NCBI RefSeq assembly: GCF_003029735.1
Contig: NZ_KZ686268.1
Location: 620,001 to 684,000 of the forward strand
DNA length: 64,000 bases
Direction of reading: 5' to 3'
From: Pedobacter yulinensis
GTDB lineage: Bacteria; Bacteroidota; Bacteroidia; Sphingobacteriales; Sphingobacteriaceae
Under the pieces are notes generated by a model that was not told the DNA's origin, ran no database searches, and saw nothing but the letters and a program-made list of their open reading frames with translations. Positions 26,825 to 36,426 of this stretch are shown here, piece by piece. Position numbers and translations under genes: made by a program. Position 1 is the stretch's first letter. The number at the start of each line of letters is the position of its first letter.

Positions 26825-29362
26825 TTAGTCTTTCGGATTGCCGTTGAAGATATCGTCGGGAGCAAAAGTATCGGTTTCGATGATCGAAATAAATTCTGCA
26901 AAGGCATGCGCAATGGTTTCACCTTCAGGAATGTGTTTTTCCATCCTGATCTTCAGGTAATTGATAGCGATGTGGAAGAAGTTGTAGGAATGTTTTTCAG
27001 CTCGCTCAAGGGCACTTTCCAGGGTGCCGAATGCTTTGTCCTCTTCGCCGGTAAGCCGGTAAAATTCTGAACGGAAAATGTCAAGAAGTATCCAGGAGAA
27101 ATTGCTCAGGTAAACTCCGGTTGGCTCGGCGGTCAGCCGTTCAAAATGGGCCACAATCTTTTTTGCGGTGTTTAACCGGAGGTTATAGAGGCAAAAGAAA
27201 CCATTGAAAATGAGCAGCAGTGATACCGACAGGTCATTTCTGCGCTTAAAGAGGTCGGGATGACGGTCGTTCAGGGTCTGAATAAATAAGTTTCCTTCGC
27301 GGAAACGGCCGGAGGTAAGCAATACCACACAACTCATGCGGTAAGCAATGAGTTGGAACGGGCTCGGAGGAGAGGTGTCTGAGCTCACATCGGTCTCTAT
27401 AAACGAAGCGATGGCTTCATTTGCCCGGCTTCCCGGTACCTGCCCGGAAAGTATATAATGAAAATAGGTGAGCAGCTCGATCGGGTCGATGGGGAAAATT
27501 TGCCTGATCCGGCTCCGGTTTTTCTTGAGGCGGTCAAGAGCTCTTTTCAACTCGGCTTGTTTCATCTCAGTTACGAGTACGCTGCACCACATGACCTGTA
27601 CAAGCAAATCTGTATCGCCTTCATGCAGGTTTTCTGAAAGGAGATTAACCGTCTTTTTGAAAGGTTTGCTGTACAGTTCTCCGCGGTGCAGCAGGCTCGC
27701 AAACGCACGCTGCTGGCGCTCGTCGTGGATAAGCGGACGGTGCTGGTGAAAAAGGTAATTGAACTGGGCGCACATGAACTGGAAGACCTCCTGTTTTTCT
27801 GAACTTGTAAAGGGCAGATCGAACAGGTTATGGAGTGTATCAAGCCGGCCGTTCTTCAGGCTGAACCTGATCAGCCAGCCCAATAAAACAGCCCGGAACT
27901 TCGCATCAGCGTAAATTTCAAGAATATGGGTAAAAGTTTCCCGCGCCGGTTGCGACCTGAACGACTCTATGATCTTATTGAACAGAAAATAAGTATAGAT
28001 AGCGGGATGCGCAAAGCGGATGATCTCGGTAGGGACAGCCGTTTTAAAGTATTTTTCTTCGATCAGTATTCCTTCAGAGAGAAGTTCGCCATAGTCGGTA
28101 GTAAAGGTACTGATATAAGTAAGCACCTCTTCTTTGGGAACGCTGTAGCCTTTTTCACTCAGCTTCATAAAGCCGCTGAGTTTGTTGATCAGGAAGTTCT
28201 TCTCGGTGCTTTGCTGCGCGAGAAAAAGTTTGGTTTCTACATAACTTTCAATCAGTTCGAAATACAGGACCGGGCTGTTCAGTTTGGGAACCTCCGGCCG
28301 GGTTTTGATGAGACGGTAATACTGGAACCAGAACGGCATGCTGAACAGCGAAAGATTCAATGGATGAACAGCTTCGGGGCTGAGCTCTTTGCCTTCCTGC
28401 CGGCTCAATACGTTTACGATCTCGGCAGGCGTAAATTCTGGGATATTTGTAAGGTTCTCCCGGTCAAAAAAACTGCCGCGGAACCAGTTTCGGCTCAGGT
28501 AGTCTGACCTGAAGATCTCCTGTTTCATAGATAACCAGACAGCTACAGGCATGCTCAGCACAACCTTGATCCAGTCGCAGTCTTCTGTCAGGTACAGAAA
28601 GTCGATGATGTTCTGCAGGTAGCTGTTTTTAAAGATGTTGTCTTCGACATCATCGAAAATCAGAATGACTTTACCTTTTCTTTCATGCGGATACCGGTCA
28701 AAGTAATTCCGGTAACCCTGAGGATTACCCGGGCCAAACCGGTCAGCCAACCAGTGTGTCAGGTCTGTTCCGGGCAAAGCCCATTTATTGATGGTGTACC
28801 AGTTAAAGAACAACACGACATGCTCATTGTGCTCGGCATGGCTCTGCCTGAAATACTGCATCGTAAGTTGTGCAAGAAGCGTCGACCTACCCTGAAGCGG
28901 CTGTGCGGACAGGCAAAAAAAAACCTGGCGCGATTTCAGAAAATGTTCGAAATCGTGGTAAAGAAAACTTCGCAGCTCAGTCTGATTGAAGGCGATTCCC
29001 GAGATGTTCCTGATGTGGATCAACGTTACATCGGTGATGAGCTGGGCTTCCTGCCTCAGTTCATTCCACCGCGAATAGTTCGTTGCAGAGGGTGTATCAT
29101 TTTGGCTGACACTTTTGCAGAAGGCATTCCAGTTTCTGAATCCGGCATACTGGGCCAGGGTATTAAGCGTAAAGGCGGAAAAATTGTGCGTAATTTTGGC
29201 AAAGCCAAAGAAACGCTTCAGTGTGGTTTCACTGATGTATTTTTTAGTTAGCTCAAAGATATGGTTCGAGATCGCCTTGCAGCTGCCCGGGTCTACAGTC
29301 GGTAGCCCGGATTTTATTTCTACGCTGTTTTTTAGTTCACTCAGATAATCTCGGTGCGGCAT
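26825..29362 (-). CDS. STAND-like ATPase with altered P-loop and helical C-terminus
   Basis: An 845-residue soluble protein from the ATG at 29362. Residues about 1-90 hold a Bacteroidota-specific N-terminal module with the motif SETTLKRFFGF, seen in several paralogous regulators. A nucleotide-binding domain follows. Its P-loop reads A-Q-P-L-Q-G-R-S-T-L-L (about 154-163), with Arg where Walker Lys is expected, and its Walker B is KVILIFDDVED (about 232-242). The C-terminal half is helical and TPR-like. The layout recalls STAND/NACHT signalling ATPases. No effector domain is recognisable. It is divergent from the giant adhesin gene. Confidence 0.65.
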   Translation of the reverse strand: MPHRDYLSELKNSVEIKSGLPTVDPGSCKAISNHIFELTKKYISETTLKRFFGFAKITHNFSAFTLNTLAQYAGFRNWNAFCKSVSQNDTPSATNYSRWNELRQEAQLITDVTLIHIRNISGIAFNQTELRSFLYHDFEHFLKSRQVFFCLSAQPLQGRSTLLAQLTMQYFRQSHAEHNEHVVLFFNWYTINKWALPGTDLTHWLADRFGPGNPQGYRNYFDRYPHERKGKVILIFDDVEDNIFKNSYLQNIIDFLYLTEDCDWIKVVLSMPVAVWLSMKQEIFRSDYLSRNWFRGSFFDRENLTNIPEFTPAEIVNVLSRQEGKELSPEAVHPLNLSLFSMPFWFQYYRLIKTRPEVPKLNSPVLYFELIESYVETKLFLAQQSTEKNFLINKLSGFMKLSEKGYSVPKEEVLTYISTFTTDYGELLSEGILIEEKYFKTAVPTEIIRFAHPAIYTYFLFNKIIESFRSQPARETFTHILEIYADAKFRAVLLGWLIRFSLKNGRLDTLHNLFDLPFTSSEKQEVFQFMCAQFNYLFHQHRPLIHDERQQRAFASLLHRGELYSKPFKKTVNLLSENLHEGDTDLLVQVMWCSVLVTEMKQAELKRALDRLKKNRSRIRQIFPIDPIELLTYFHYILSGQVPGSRANEAIASFIETDVSSDTSPPSPFQLIAYRMSCVVLLTSGRFREGNLFIQTLNDRHPDLFKRRNDLSVSLLLIFNGFFCLYNLRLNTAKKIVAHFERLTAEPTGVYLSNFSWILLDIFRSEFYRLTGEEDKAFGTLESALERAEKHSYNFFHIAINYLKIRMEKHIPEGETIAHAFAEFISIIETDTFAPDDIFNGNPKD

Positions 29363-29738
29363 CAAATACGACAGTTTGCGTTTATACAGTGATAATATAA
29401 ATCAAAAACAGCTCAAAGTAAGCAGAACCTTCACTGGTGAATGGCAAACAAACTGCGAAAGCACCGGCACGGAATGCCATTAACTGACGGCGATCCAGAG
29501 ACTTATGTGGTGGGGATGTTGCACAACTTCGAGCTTATTTTTTGATCTTCAAGTATGCTAAACCAAACGAACAAAAGCATCACATCTTTTGCAATGAATA
29601 AAATGAACAGTGTTTGTAGGAAATCAATGGATGAAATGAACGGCTGACAGATGCGGAGGTGCGCTTAGTTTTGGCTCGTGGAATTATGGGTATAAAATTC
29701 CGCATACCGAACAAAACTTTTCACGTAAACGCGCTACC
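29363..29738. other. 376-bp divergent intergenic region before the adhesin
   Basis: This region holds the promoters of the ATPase (leftward) and the adhesin operon (rightward). A TAGTTTTG element at 29666-29673 fits the -7 consensus, but no TTG is found at the proper distance. No convincing small gene or RNA is seen. A tract rich in ATGAA-type words around 29590-29645 has no evident meaning. Confidence 0.4.
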
Positions 29739-32700
29739 ATGCTAAAAACCTCTACGCCGAGAACCCTGAAACAGTTGCTGCGTCCTCTCAGGTACGTCTT
29801 GCTACTATTGTTAACGCTCATTTCTTCTGTTTCTTATGCGCAGTATAAACAAAGAGTTTATGCCAACACGGAAACGAACACTGTCGAAGCGGCAGGAAAC
29901 GTCCAGCTTCTTGGCGGTATAAACCTATCGCTCGCGCAAGCTCTGCAACAGCTTGGTGTAGACCTTGCAGATCTTGGTTCGGTAACGAACCCTGCAAACG
30001 CGGTCGATATTACACCAGCTACCGCGCCGCGTACTTTCAGCCGGCTCAGTGCAACGTATCTGGACCTGAACCTGCCGCTGATTGCAAGGGTTCGCGTTGG
30101 TGCGCGTGTTAGCCAAAACCTGCGGTTTCCGTCTGTGGTCGCTGCGAATGCGCCAGTTACGCTGAAACTCGGATTTGGCGGGGGGGTTGCACAGACCCTG
30201 CTGGACGGGTTGAATATACAGGCTACGTTAAACGGCGTGCCGGTAGGGCCCGTTATTACCAAGACAAATAATGTTTTAGGCCTGTTGGGCAACCGTTCTG
30301 TCGTGGAACTCACTTTTACACCCGGCGTTGCTTATGACGGGGTGCGGCTACTTCTGAACTCTGATGGGCTGATTGCCTCTCTGAATGCTTTTCAGTCGGT
30401 AGATGTGTATGACGCCTATTACATGGCCGACGTATCCTCGCTCGCTAATTGCGATGCGCCCTTCGATGCCGTTTTTGGTGCCAATGCCTCTATTTCGGCA
30501 TTGGGCAGCGTAACCGACCCTTATAACGCGATTGATAACAATCTCAACACCTTTGCCACCCTGAATTCGGGAGCAAGTGTCATCCCAACTCCAAGCCAGG
30601 GGGTTTACCATACCTCCATATTTCCTACATTAAGCCGGGCCGGCGATTCCGTTAAAGCGGTAATCAGTTTCCCGGGAACATTACTCGAAGCTCAGTTGCT
30701 CAGTTCAATAAGTTTCCAGACACTGAATAAAGGCGATGATGGGGTCGAGTCTGTTGTACAAACCTTTACCGGCAGTACGCTCCTGAGCCTTGAACTTTTA
30801 TCAGGTTCTACAGACCGCGCGGTGGTTTCGTTCAAAACAACGCAGCCATTTAACCGGGTAAGGGTACTTTACGGCGGTGTGGTCGTTGCCCTGCAGTCGA
30901 TGCGTTTGTACGAAGTGAGCCGGGTGGCGACAAATCCGGTAGTCGAAGTTCCGGGACTGGATCCTGTTACAAATACGCTGACAGTATGCCAGGGAACGCC
31001 GGTCGAACTTCGCATTACGAACCCGGAGGCGGGATCAACGTATCAATGGTACACCGCCGCCGCAGGCGGAAGCCCGGTTACCACGGGTGTCACGGCCAAC
31101 GGAACAGTATTTAGCCCTACAGGCCTTGCGCTCGGTAATAACGTTTTTTACGTGTCCCTCGTGCGCAATGGCTGCGGTAACGAAGCCTCGGCCCGGACCC
31201 GCGTAACCATCACTGTAAATCCTGCGCCTGCCGCATCCGATATCCAGATCGCGGGCAACGGCGCACCTTTTTGTGCCGGCACCCCGGTTGTTCTGACTCC
31301 ATCAGTTATCGCAAACCCCTCGGTCGCCATTCCCTTGCCGCTGTTCAGGTGGTACCGCAATGCCGACAGGACCGGCCTCATCACCAATGGCCTTACTGAA
31401 AACGGTGTTACCTATGCCATTGCGGCGAATGGCACGCTGACCGTTACCGGCCTTGCAGGCAATGCGACCTATTATGTCAGCGTTGCGGCGAACAACGGTA
31501 CGGGTTGCGAAAGCGCGGCGTTGCAGGCGGTATCGGTAACTGTTAACCAGATTCCTCCGCCAGAAGCCATTACACTGAGCAGCAACATCGTGCAATGTAC
31601 AGGCCTGCCTGTCGTGATTACCCCATCAGCCATTCCGTCCATTACCAATCCGGTTTTTGCGTGGTACAGGGATGCTGCCAAAACACAGCCGATCCTTGAC
31701 GGCAGCAGTGACGGCGGTGTGACCTTTGCAATCGCAGCAAATGGTACCCTGACCATTACCGGACTGGCCACCAACGCCGATGTCAATTATTTTGTAACTG
31801 TAAGGGGAGACAATGCATGCGAGAGCGCTGCAGGCAAGGCCATCAATGTGAAGATATCAGCAGCTTTGCCGCCTCCAGCTTTTACAGCGTCGACAATCGA
31901 CCTGTGCGGAACCGGCCAGACAGCAGCGTTTGAAATTACCAATAATGCGGGCGGCTTTACGTATACTGTATATGACGCGCCAACCGGTGGCAACCTCGTG
32001 ACAACAGGCCTAACCATTGCCGGAAATACCATTTCTTTTGCCAATGTATCTGGCCCTGCCACATATTATGTCGAAGTAACCGGTGCCGGCGGTTGTGCCG
32101 GTTCTGCCCGCACTGAGATCAGGATCAACGTATCGCCGCTTGCGCCGGCAGGAGCCATTGCATCACTGAACGTAAATAACAATCCCGGAGGAAATGTGTG
32201 CGCAACAGCAGACGGGCGCATCATTCTGACGGCAACATCTACCGGCGTTACCAACCCGACCTACTATTTCTACGAAGGCAGTACGCTGCGGGGAAGTAAC
32301 CAGACCGGCATTTTCGAAGTAACGCCTTTTACGCCAGGAGTGGCACTCACTTATTCGGTAGGCATCAGCGGAACCGGCCTGTGCGAAACTGCAGCCTCAG
32401 ACCGTACCCAGGTAACCTTTACACCCTATTTACTGCCTGGCAACCCGACACTTAACTTAAGCGGTGTTCAGGCCATCACAGCCGGCACAACGGTTCAGCT
32501 GACCGTAACTCCGCAGCCGGCCGGAGCGGTAAGTTACCAGTGGTTTAAAGGTACAACACAACTCGCAGAAACATCTGCGACCCTTACGTTAACCAACGTT
32601 ACCGCAGCAGACGCAGGCGAGTACAGGGTTGTAGCTGTGGGTGCCGGTGGCTGTACATCTGCCGCAGGCGCAACAGTGACGATCCAGGTGGCCGACCTGT

Positions 32701-35700
32701 CGTTCTGGGAAAGTTATGTTGTTGCCGGAGGCGGAACGAATGTTAAGGGCGGTGAAGAAGTAACCTGGACGCTGCATTTGCGTAACAACGGCAGCCAGGC
32801 AATCAGCAATTACCAATTCTCAAATGCCGTTCCTGCCAATACCATATTAACAAATATTACCGATGGCGGAACAGAGTCTGCAGGCCAGATTACCTGGGCG
32901 CCTGTAAATGTGAATCCTGGCGAAACCGTTACCCGTTCATTTACTGTTCGGGTAAATGGCGACCTGACCGGGGTAGCCGCCATTACAAATGTTGGCTTTG
33001 TAAGCGATGGTGTGAACCCGCCGCGTGCAGCCAACCCCGCCAGCCCGACCGACCCGAATCAGCCCGGCGACCTGACCAAACAAGGCTCCAGCGTGCCTGT
33101 GCAGGCTGTTAATAACACCGTAGCCTGGAAGAGTTTTGCGATCCCGGGAGGTGCAGCAACCGTAAAAGGCGGAGAAGAAGTAACCTACACCGTTAAGGTG
33201 CGAAATACCGGTAACCAGACGCTGACCAATGTTGTGGTGCGCGATGACATTCCCGCAAACACCACCTTTGTAAGGGTTGCCGACAATGGGATGCAAAACG
33301 GCAATCAGGTGGTTTGGAGCGGGGTCAATATTCCCGTTGGCCAGACGGCAAACCTGAGTTTTGTGGTCAACGTTAACGCAGACCTGACCGGCGTAACGAA
33401 AATAACCAACGTTGCCGTGGTCAATGACGGCATCAATCCGGAGAAACCGACACTGCCGCCAGATCCGGCCAATCCGAATGAGCCAGGCGACCCATCGACT
33501 CCGGGGACAGACATCCCCGTTCAGCAGGTAAACCAAACCGTTTCCTGGAAGAAATTCAGTATCCCGGGCGGTGCTACAACTGTTGCGGGCGGAGAAAATA
33601 TCACGTATACCATAAAGGTTCGCAATACCGGTAACCAGGCGCTTGCCCAGGTACGGGTCAGTGACGCGATTCCTGAACATACCACTTTTGTCAGCGTTGG
33701 CAACGGCGGCGTACAATCGGGCAACCAGCTGACCTGGACAGGTGTGAGCGTGCCTGTAGGACAAACGGTTGACCTGAACTTTGTGGTTCGCGTCGATGCC
33801 AACCTGAGCGGCGTCTCGGCTATCCGCAACGTAGCGGTGACGAATGACGGGGTTAATCCTGACCAGCAAAGTATTCCGCCAGATCCGGCCAATCCTGACG
33901 AGCCGGGCGATCCCACGAAAACCGGTACAGACATACCTGTAAGGCAGGTTACACAGACCGTATCCTGGAAAAGCTACAGCATTCCGGGCGGGGCAACTAC
34001 CGTTAGAGGTGGCGAAGAAGTAACCTATACCATTAGCATGCGGAATACCGGAAACCAGACCCTCAGCAATGTAGCTGTACGGGATGAAATTCCGGCCAAT
34101 ACGACCTTTGTCAGCGCGGCCGATAACGGCAGCCTGGCTGCAGGACAGGTAACCTGGACGGGTGTCTCGATCCCTGTTGGACAAACAGTAAGCCGCAGTT
34201 TTGTGGTTAGGGTCGATGCAGATCTGACCGGTGTTGGCCTGATCCGCAACATTGCCTATGTGAACGACGGTACCGGACCGGAGCAGCCGACTGCACCACC
34301 AGACCCGACAAACCCGAATGAGCCTGGTAACCCGGCAACACCCGGAACAGATATCCCTGTGCAGCCAGTAAACAGTACTGTAAGCTGGAAAGCCTTTAGC
34401 ATTCCGGGAGGTGCTGCCAGCGTAAAAGGCGGCGAACAGGTCACCTATACCATTAAAGTCAGAAATACAGGCAACCAGGCCCTGGGTAATGTCACGGTAA
34501 GGGATGACATTCCTGCCAATACCACGTTTGTGAGCGTAGGAAACGGCGGAACGAGGAATGGCAATCAACTTACCTGGACCGGACTGAACGTTCCGGTTGG
34601 TGGTACCGCAAGCCTGAACTTCGTGGTGAATGTCAATACCGACCTCACCGGCGTAAATGTGATCAGAAACGTGGCAGTCGTTAACGACGGCATTAATCCT
34701 GATCAGCCCACACTGCCGCCAAGTCCGGGTAATCCTGACGAACCCGGTAATCCGGCTACCCCGGGAACCGACATCCCGGTTGACCAGACGACATCGACCG
34801 TTTCCTGGAAAGCGTTCAGCATACCTGGGGGCGCAACCAGCGTGCGTGGTGGCGAGCAGGTAACCTATACCATCCGCGTTCGCAACACCGGTAACCAGGC
34901 GCTGACGAACCTGACTGTCCGCGATGACATTCCGGCCAAGACAACTTTCGTCAGTGTTGCAGACAATGGCAGTATTACCGGCAACACCCTAACCTGGAGC
35001 AACCTGAACGTTCCGGTCGGACAGACGATTAGCCTGAACTTCGTGGTCAGGGTCGATGCAGACCTGAGCGGCGTCAATACAATTCGTAACGTCGCCGTTG
35101 TGAGTGATGGTGTGAATCCTGATCAGCCAACGCTGCCGCCAAATCCGACCGACCCGAATGAGCCGGGTAACCCAGGAACACCGGGAACTGATATCCCTGT
35201 TGAAACCGTCAGCGACTTTAATACGTCCATGACCGTTGTAACGCCGCGTCCGTCGGGCGTAGGCCGCGCAGGCGACCTGCTGACCTATTCGATCACCATA
35301 ACCAATACCGGTAACCAGGCGCTCAGCAACGTAGCGATAACCGACGCATTACCTGCCAAGACAACTTTCGTCTCGGCAAACAACGGTGGCACGCTGAACG
35401 GTGGCAACGTACAGTACACCATCCCGTCTTTGGGCGTTGGCCAGAGCCAAACCGTTCAGCTGGTGGTCAGGATCAACAATGACCTGGCGGGAGTGACTTC
35501 GATCAGGAACTCGGCTACCGTTACGGCAGGCGGGAAAACGAAAAACACCGATCCGGTGGATGTGATCATCGAATGTATTGCCCCCGCAGCACCGGCGCAG
35601 ATCACCACCACAGGCAATTCAATTTGTCCGGGCACCGGCGTCACACTGAATGTAGTTAACCCTGATCCTGAGGTTATTTACCGCTGGTACACTACGCAGA

Positions 35701-36395
35701 CCGGCGGAACGCCAGTAGCAGAGGGCCCATCGTTTACAACGGGTAACCTGAATGCATCGGTGACCTATTGGGTCGATGCAACCCGGATTGCAGGGCAATG
35801 CATGAGTCCGGCACGTACGTCAATTACCATTAATGTGCTGACGCAGCTGGCTACACCGGCACCTGCGGTACTCAGTGCCACGGCAACCAGCGTCACTTTT
35901 GGCTGGCAGGCTATTCCAGGAGCGTCAGGTTATGAAGTCTCAGCAGACAACGGGGCAACATGGACGGCTCCAAGTGCGGGTGCAGCGGCAACATCGCATG
36001 TGATCAGCGGACTGAAACCGGATCAGCTGGTCAGCATTCGCGTCAGGGCAACCGGAGCGGCAGCCTGCCAGACCAGCACGGCATCTCCGCAGGTATCAGG
36101 AACCAGCGCGAATCCGCTTGGCAACGAAGTCTTCGTTCCGAATGCATTTACGCCTAACGGCGATGGACGGAATGACGTGTTCCTTGCATTCGGCAATACC
36201 ATTACGAGCATCGAGATGCGCGTGTACAACCAATGGGGTCAGCTGATCTTCAGGAGCCAGAACATTCAACAGGGATGGGATGGAACCTTCAATGGAAAGA
36301 TGCAGCCAACGGGCGTATATGTCTATTCGGTCGACCTGAAATTCAAGGATGGTACAAGCACACTGAAGAAAGGTACTGTGACACTATTGAGGTAA
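29739..36395 (+). CDS. giant T9SS-exported adhesin with DUF11-type repeats and gliding-motility C-terminal domain
   Basis: A 2218-residue surface protein. A signal peptide ends near 'SVSYAQ' (residue 35). An N-terminal beta-rich domain runs to about 400. Several SprB/Ig-like domains ('STYQWYTAAAGGSPVTTGV') run to about 985. Seven related repeats follow, about 985-1945. Six open with W-(K/E)-x-(F/Y/K) and share 'VTYTIKVRNTGNQALxNV', 'IPANTTFV' and 'PVGQT'; the seventh is divergent. The end holds an Ig-like domain, an FN3-like domain, and a type B T9SS sorting domain (from about 2128) beginning 'NEVFVPNAFTPNGDGRNDVF'. It heads a three-gene cluster with PorP/SprF and OmpA proteins. The expected role is adhesion or gliding (inference). 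Confidence 0.92.
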   Translation: MLKTSTPRTLKQLLRPLRYVLLLLLTLISSVSYAQYKQRVYANTETNTVEAAGNVQLLGGINLSLAQALQQLGVDLADLGSVTNPANAVDITPATAPRTFSRLSATYLDLNLPLIARVRVGARVSQNLRFPSVVAANAPVTLKLGFGGGVAQTLLDGLNIQATLNGVPVGPVITKTNNVLGLLGNRSVVELTFTPGVAYDGVRLLLNSDGLIASLNAFQSVDVYDAYYMADVSSLANCDAPFDAVFGANASISALGSVTDPYNAIDNNLNTFATLNSGASVIPTPSQGVYHTSIFPTLSRAGDSVKAVISFPGTLLEAQLLSSISFQTLNKGDDGVESVVQTFTGSTLLSLELLSGSTDRAVVSFKTTQPFNRVRVLYGGVVVALQSMRLYEVSRVATNPVVEVPGLDPVTNTLTVCQGTPVELRITNPEAGSTYQWYTAAAGGSPVTTGVTANGTVFSPTGLALGNNVFYVSLVRNGCGNEASARTRVTITVNPAPAASDIQIAGNGAPFCAGTPVVLTPSVIANPSVAIPLPLFRWYRNADRTGLITNGLTENGVTYAIAANGTLTVTGLAGNATYYVSVAANNGTGCESAALQAVSVTVNQIPPPEAITLSSNIVQCTGLPVVITPSAIPSITNPVFAWYRDAAKTQPILDGSSDGGVTFAIAANGTLTITGLATNADVNYFVTVRGDNACESAAGKAINVKISAALPPPAFTASTIDLCGTGQTAAFEITNNAGGFTYTVYDAPTGGNLVTTGLTIAGNTISFANVSGPATYYVEVTGAGGCAGSARTEIRINVSPLAPAGAIASLNVNNNPGGNVCATADGRIILTATSTGVTNPTYYFYEGSTLRGSNQTGIFEVTPFTPGVALTYSVGISGTGLCETAASDRTQVTFTPYLLPGNPTLNLSGVQAITAGTTVQLTVTPQPAGAVSYQWFKGTTQLAETSATLTLTNVTAADAGEYRVVAVGAGGCTSAAGATVTIQVADLSFWESYVVAGGGTNVKGGEEVTWTLHLRNNGSQAISNYQFSNAVPANTILTNITDGGTESAGQITWAPVNVNPGETVTRSFTVRVNGDLTGVAAITNVGFVSDGVNPPRAANPASPTDPNQPGDLTKQGSSVPVQAVNNTVAWKSFAIPGGAATVKGGEEVTYTVKVRNTGNQTLTNVVVRDDIPANTTFVRVADNGMQNGNQVVWSGVNIPVGQTANLSFVVNVNADLTGVTKITNVAVVNDGINPEKPTLPPDPANPNEPGDPSTPGTDIPVQQVNQTVSWKKFSIPGGATTVAGGENITYTIKVRNTGNQALAQVRVSDAIPEHTTFVSVGNGGVQSGNQLTWTGVSVPVGQTVDLNFVVRVDANLSGVSAIRNVAVTNDGVNPDQQSIPPDPANPDEPGDPTKTGTDIPVRQVTQTVSWKSYSIPGGATTVRGGEEVTYTISMRNTGNQTLSNVAVRDEIPANTTFVSAADNGSLAAGQVTWTGVSIPVGQTVSRSFVVRVDADLTGVGLIRNIAYVNDGTGPEQPTAPPDPTNPNEPGNPATPGTDIPVQPVNSTVSWKAFSIPGGAASVKGGEQVTYTIKVRNTGNQALGNVTVRDDIPANTTFVSVGNGGTRNGNQLTWTGLNVPVGGTASLNFVVNVNTDLTGVNVIRNVAVVNDGINPDQPTLPPSPGNPDEPGNPATPGTDIPVDQTTSTVSWKAFSIPGGATSVRGGEQVTYTIRVRNTGNQALTNLTVRDDIPAKTTFVSVADNGSITGNTLTWSNLNVPVGQTISLNFVVRVDADLSGVNTIRNVAVVSDGVNPDQPTLPPNPTDPNEPGNPGTPGTDIPVETVSDFNTSMTVVTPRPSGVGRAGDLLTYSITITNTGNQALSNVAITDALPAKTTFVSANNGGTLNGGNVQYTIPSLGVGQSQTVQLVVRINNDLAGVTSIRNSATVTAGGKTKNTDPVDVIIECIAPAAPAQITTTGNSICPGTGVTLNVVNPDPEVIYRWYTTQTGGTPVAEGPSFTTGNLNASVTYWVDATRIAGQCMSPARTSITINVLTQLATPAPAVLSATATSVTFGWQAIPGASGYEVSADNGATWTAPSAGAAATSHVISGLKPDQLVSIRVRATGAAACQTSTASPQVSGTSANPLGNEVFVPNAFTPNGDGRNDVFLAFGNTITSIEMRVYNQWGQLIFRSQNIQQGWDGTFNGKMQPTGVYVYSVDLKFKDGTSTLKKGTVTLLR
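32697..35570 (+). repeat. seven tandem DUF11-like repeats, 420-bp period
   Basis: The codons for the W-K-x-F motif recur near 33115, 33535, 33955, 34375 and 34795, exactly 420 bp (140 residues) apart. An earlier unit at about 32697 is 417-418 bp before, and a seventh, divergent unit begins near 35212. Units are similar in protein but differ at many synonymous positions. Each of the six complete units ends in an acidic Pro-rich linker, roughly N-P-x-x-P-x-x-P-x-x-P-x-x-P-x-E-P-G. Confidence 0.9.
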
Positions 36396-36426
36396 TTAGC
36401 CAGAAACATCAACTAAAAAAGAATCC

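Noticed and set aside
32937..34568. A 543-codon open frame on the minus strand inside the adhesin gene
   Set aside because: It is the antisense shadow of the DUF11 repeats. Its Cys/Tyr/Arg-rich repetitive sequence follows from the repeated codons opposite, and the plus-strand gene has clear domains and a sorting signal.
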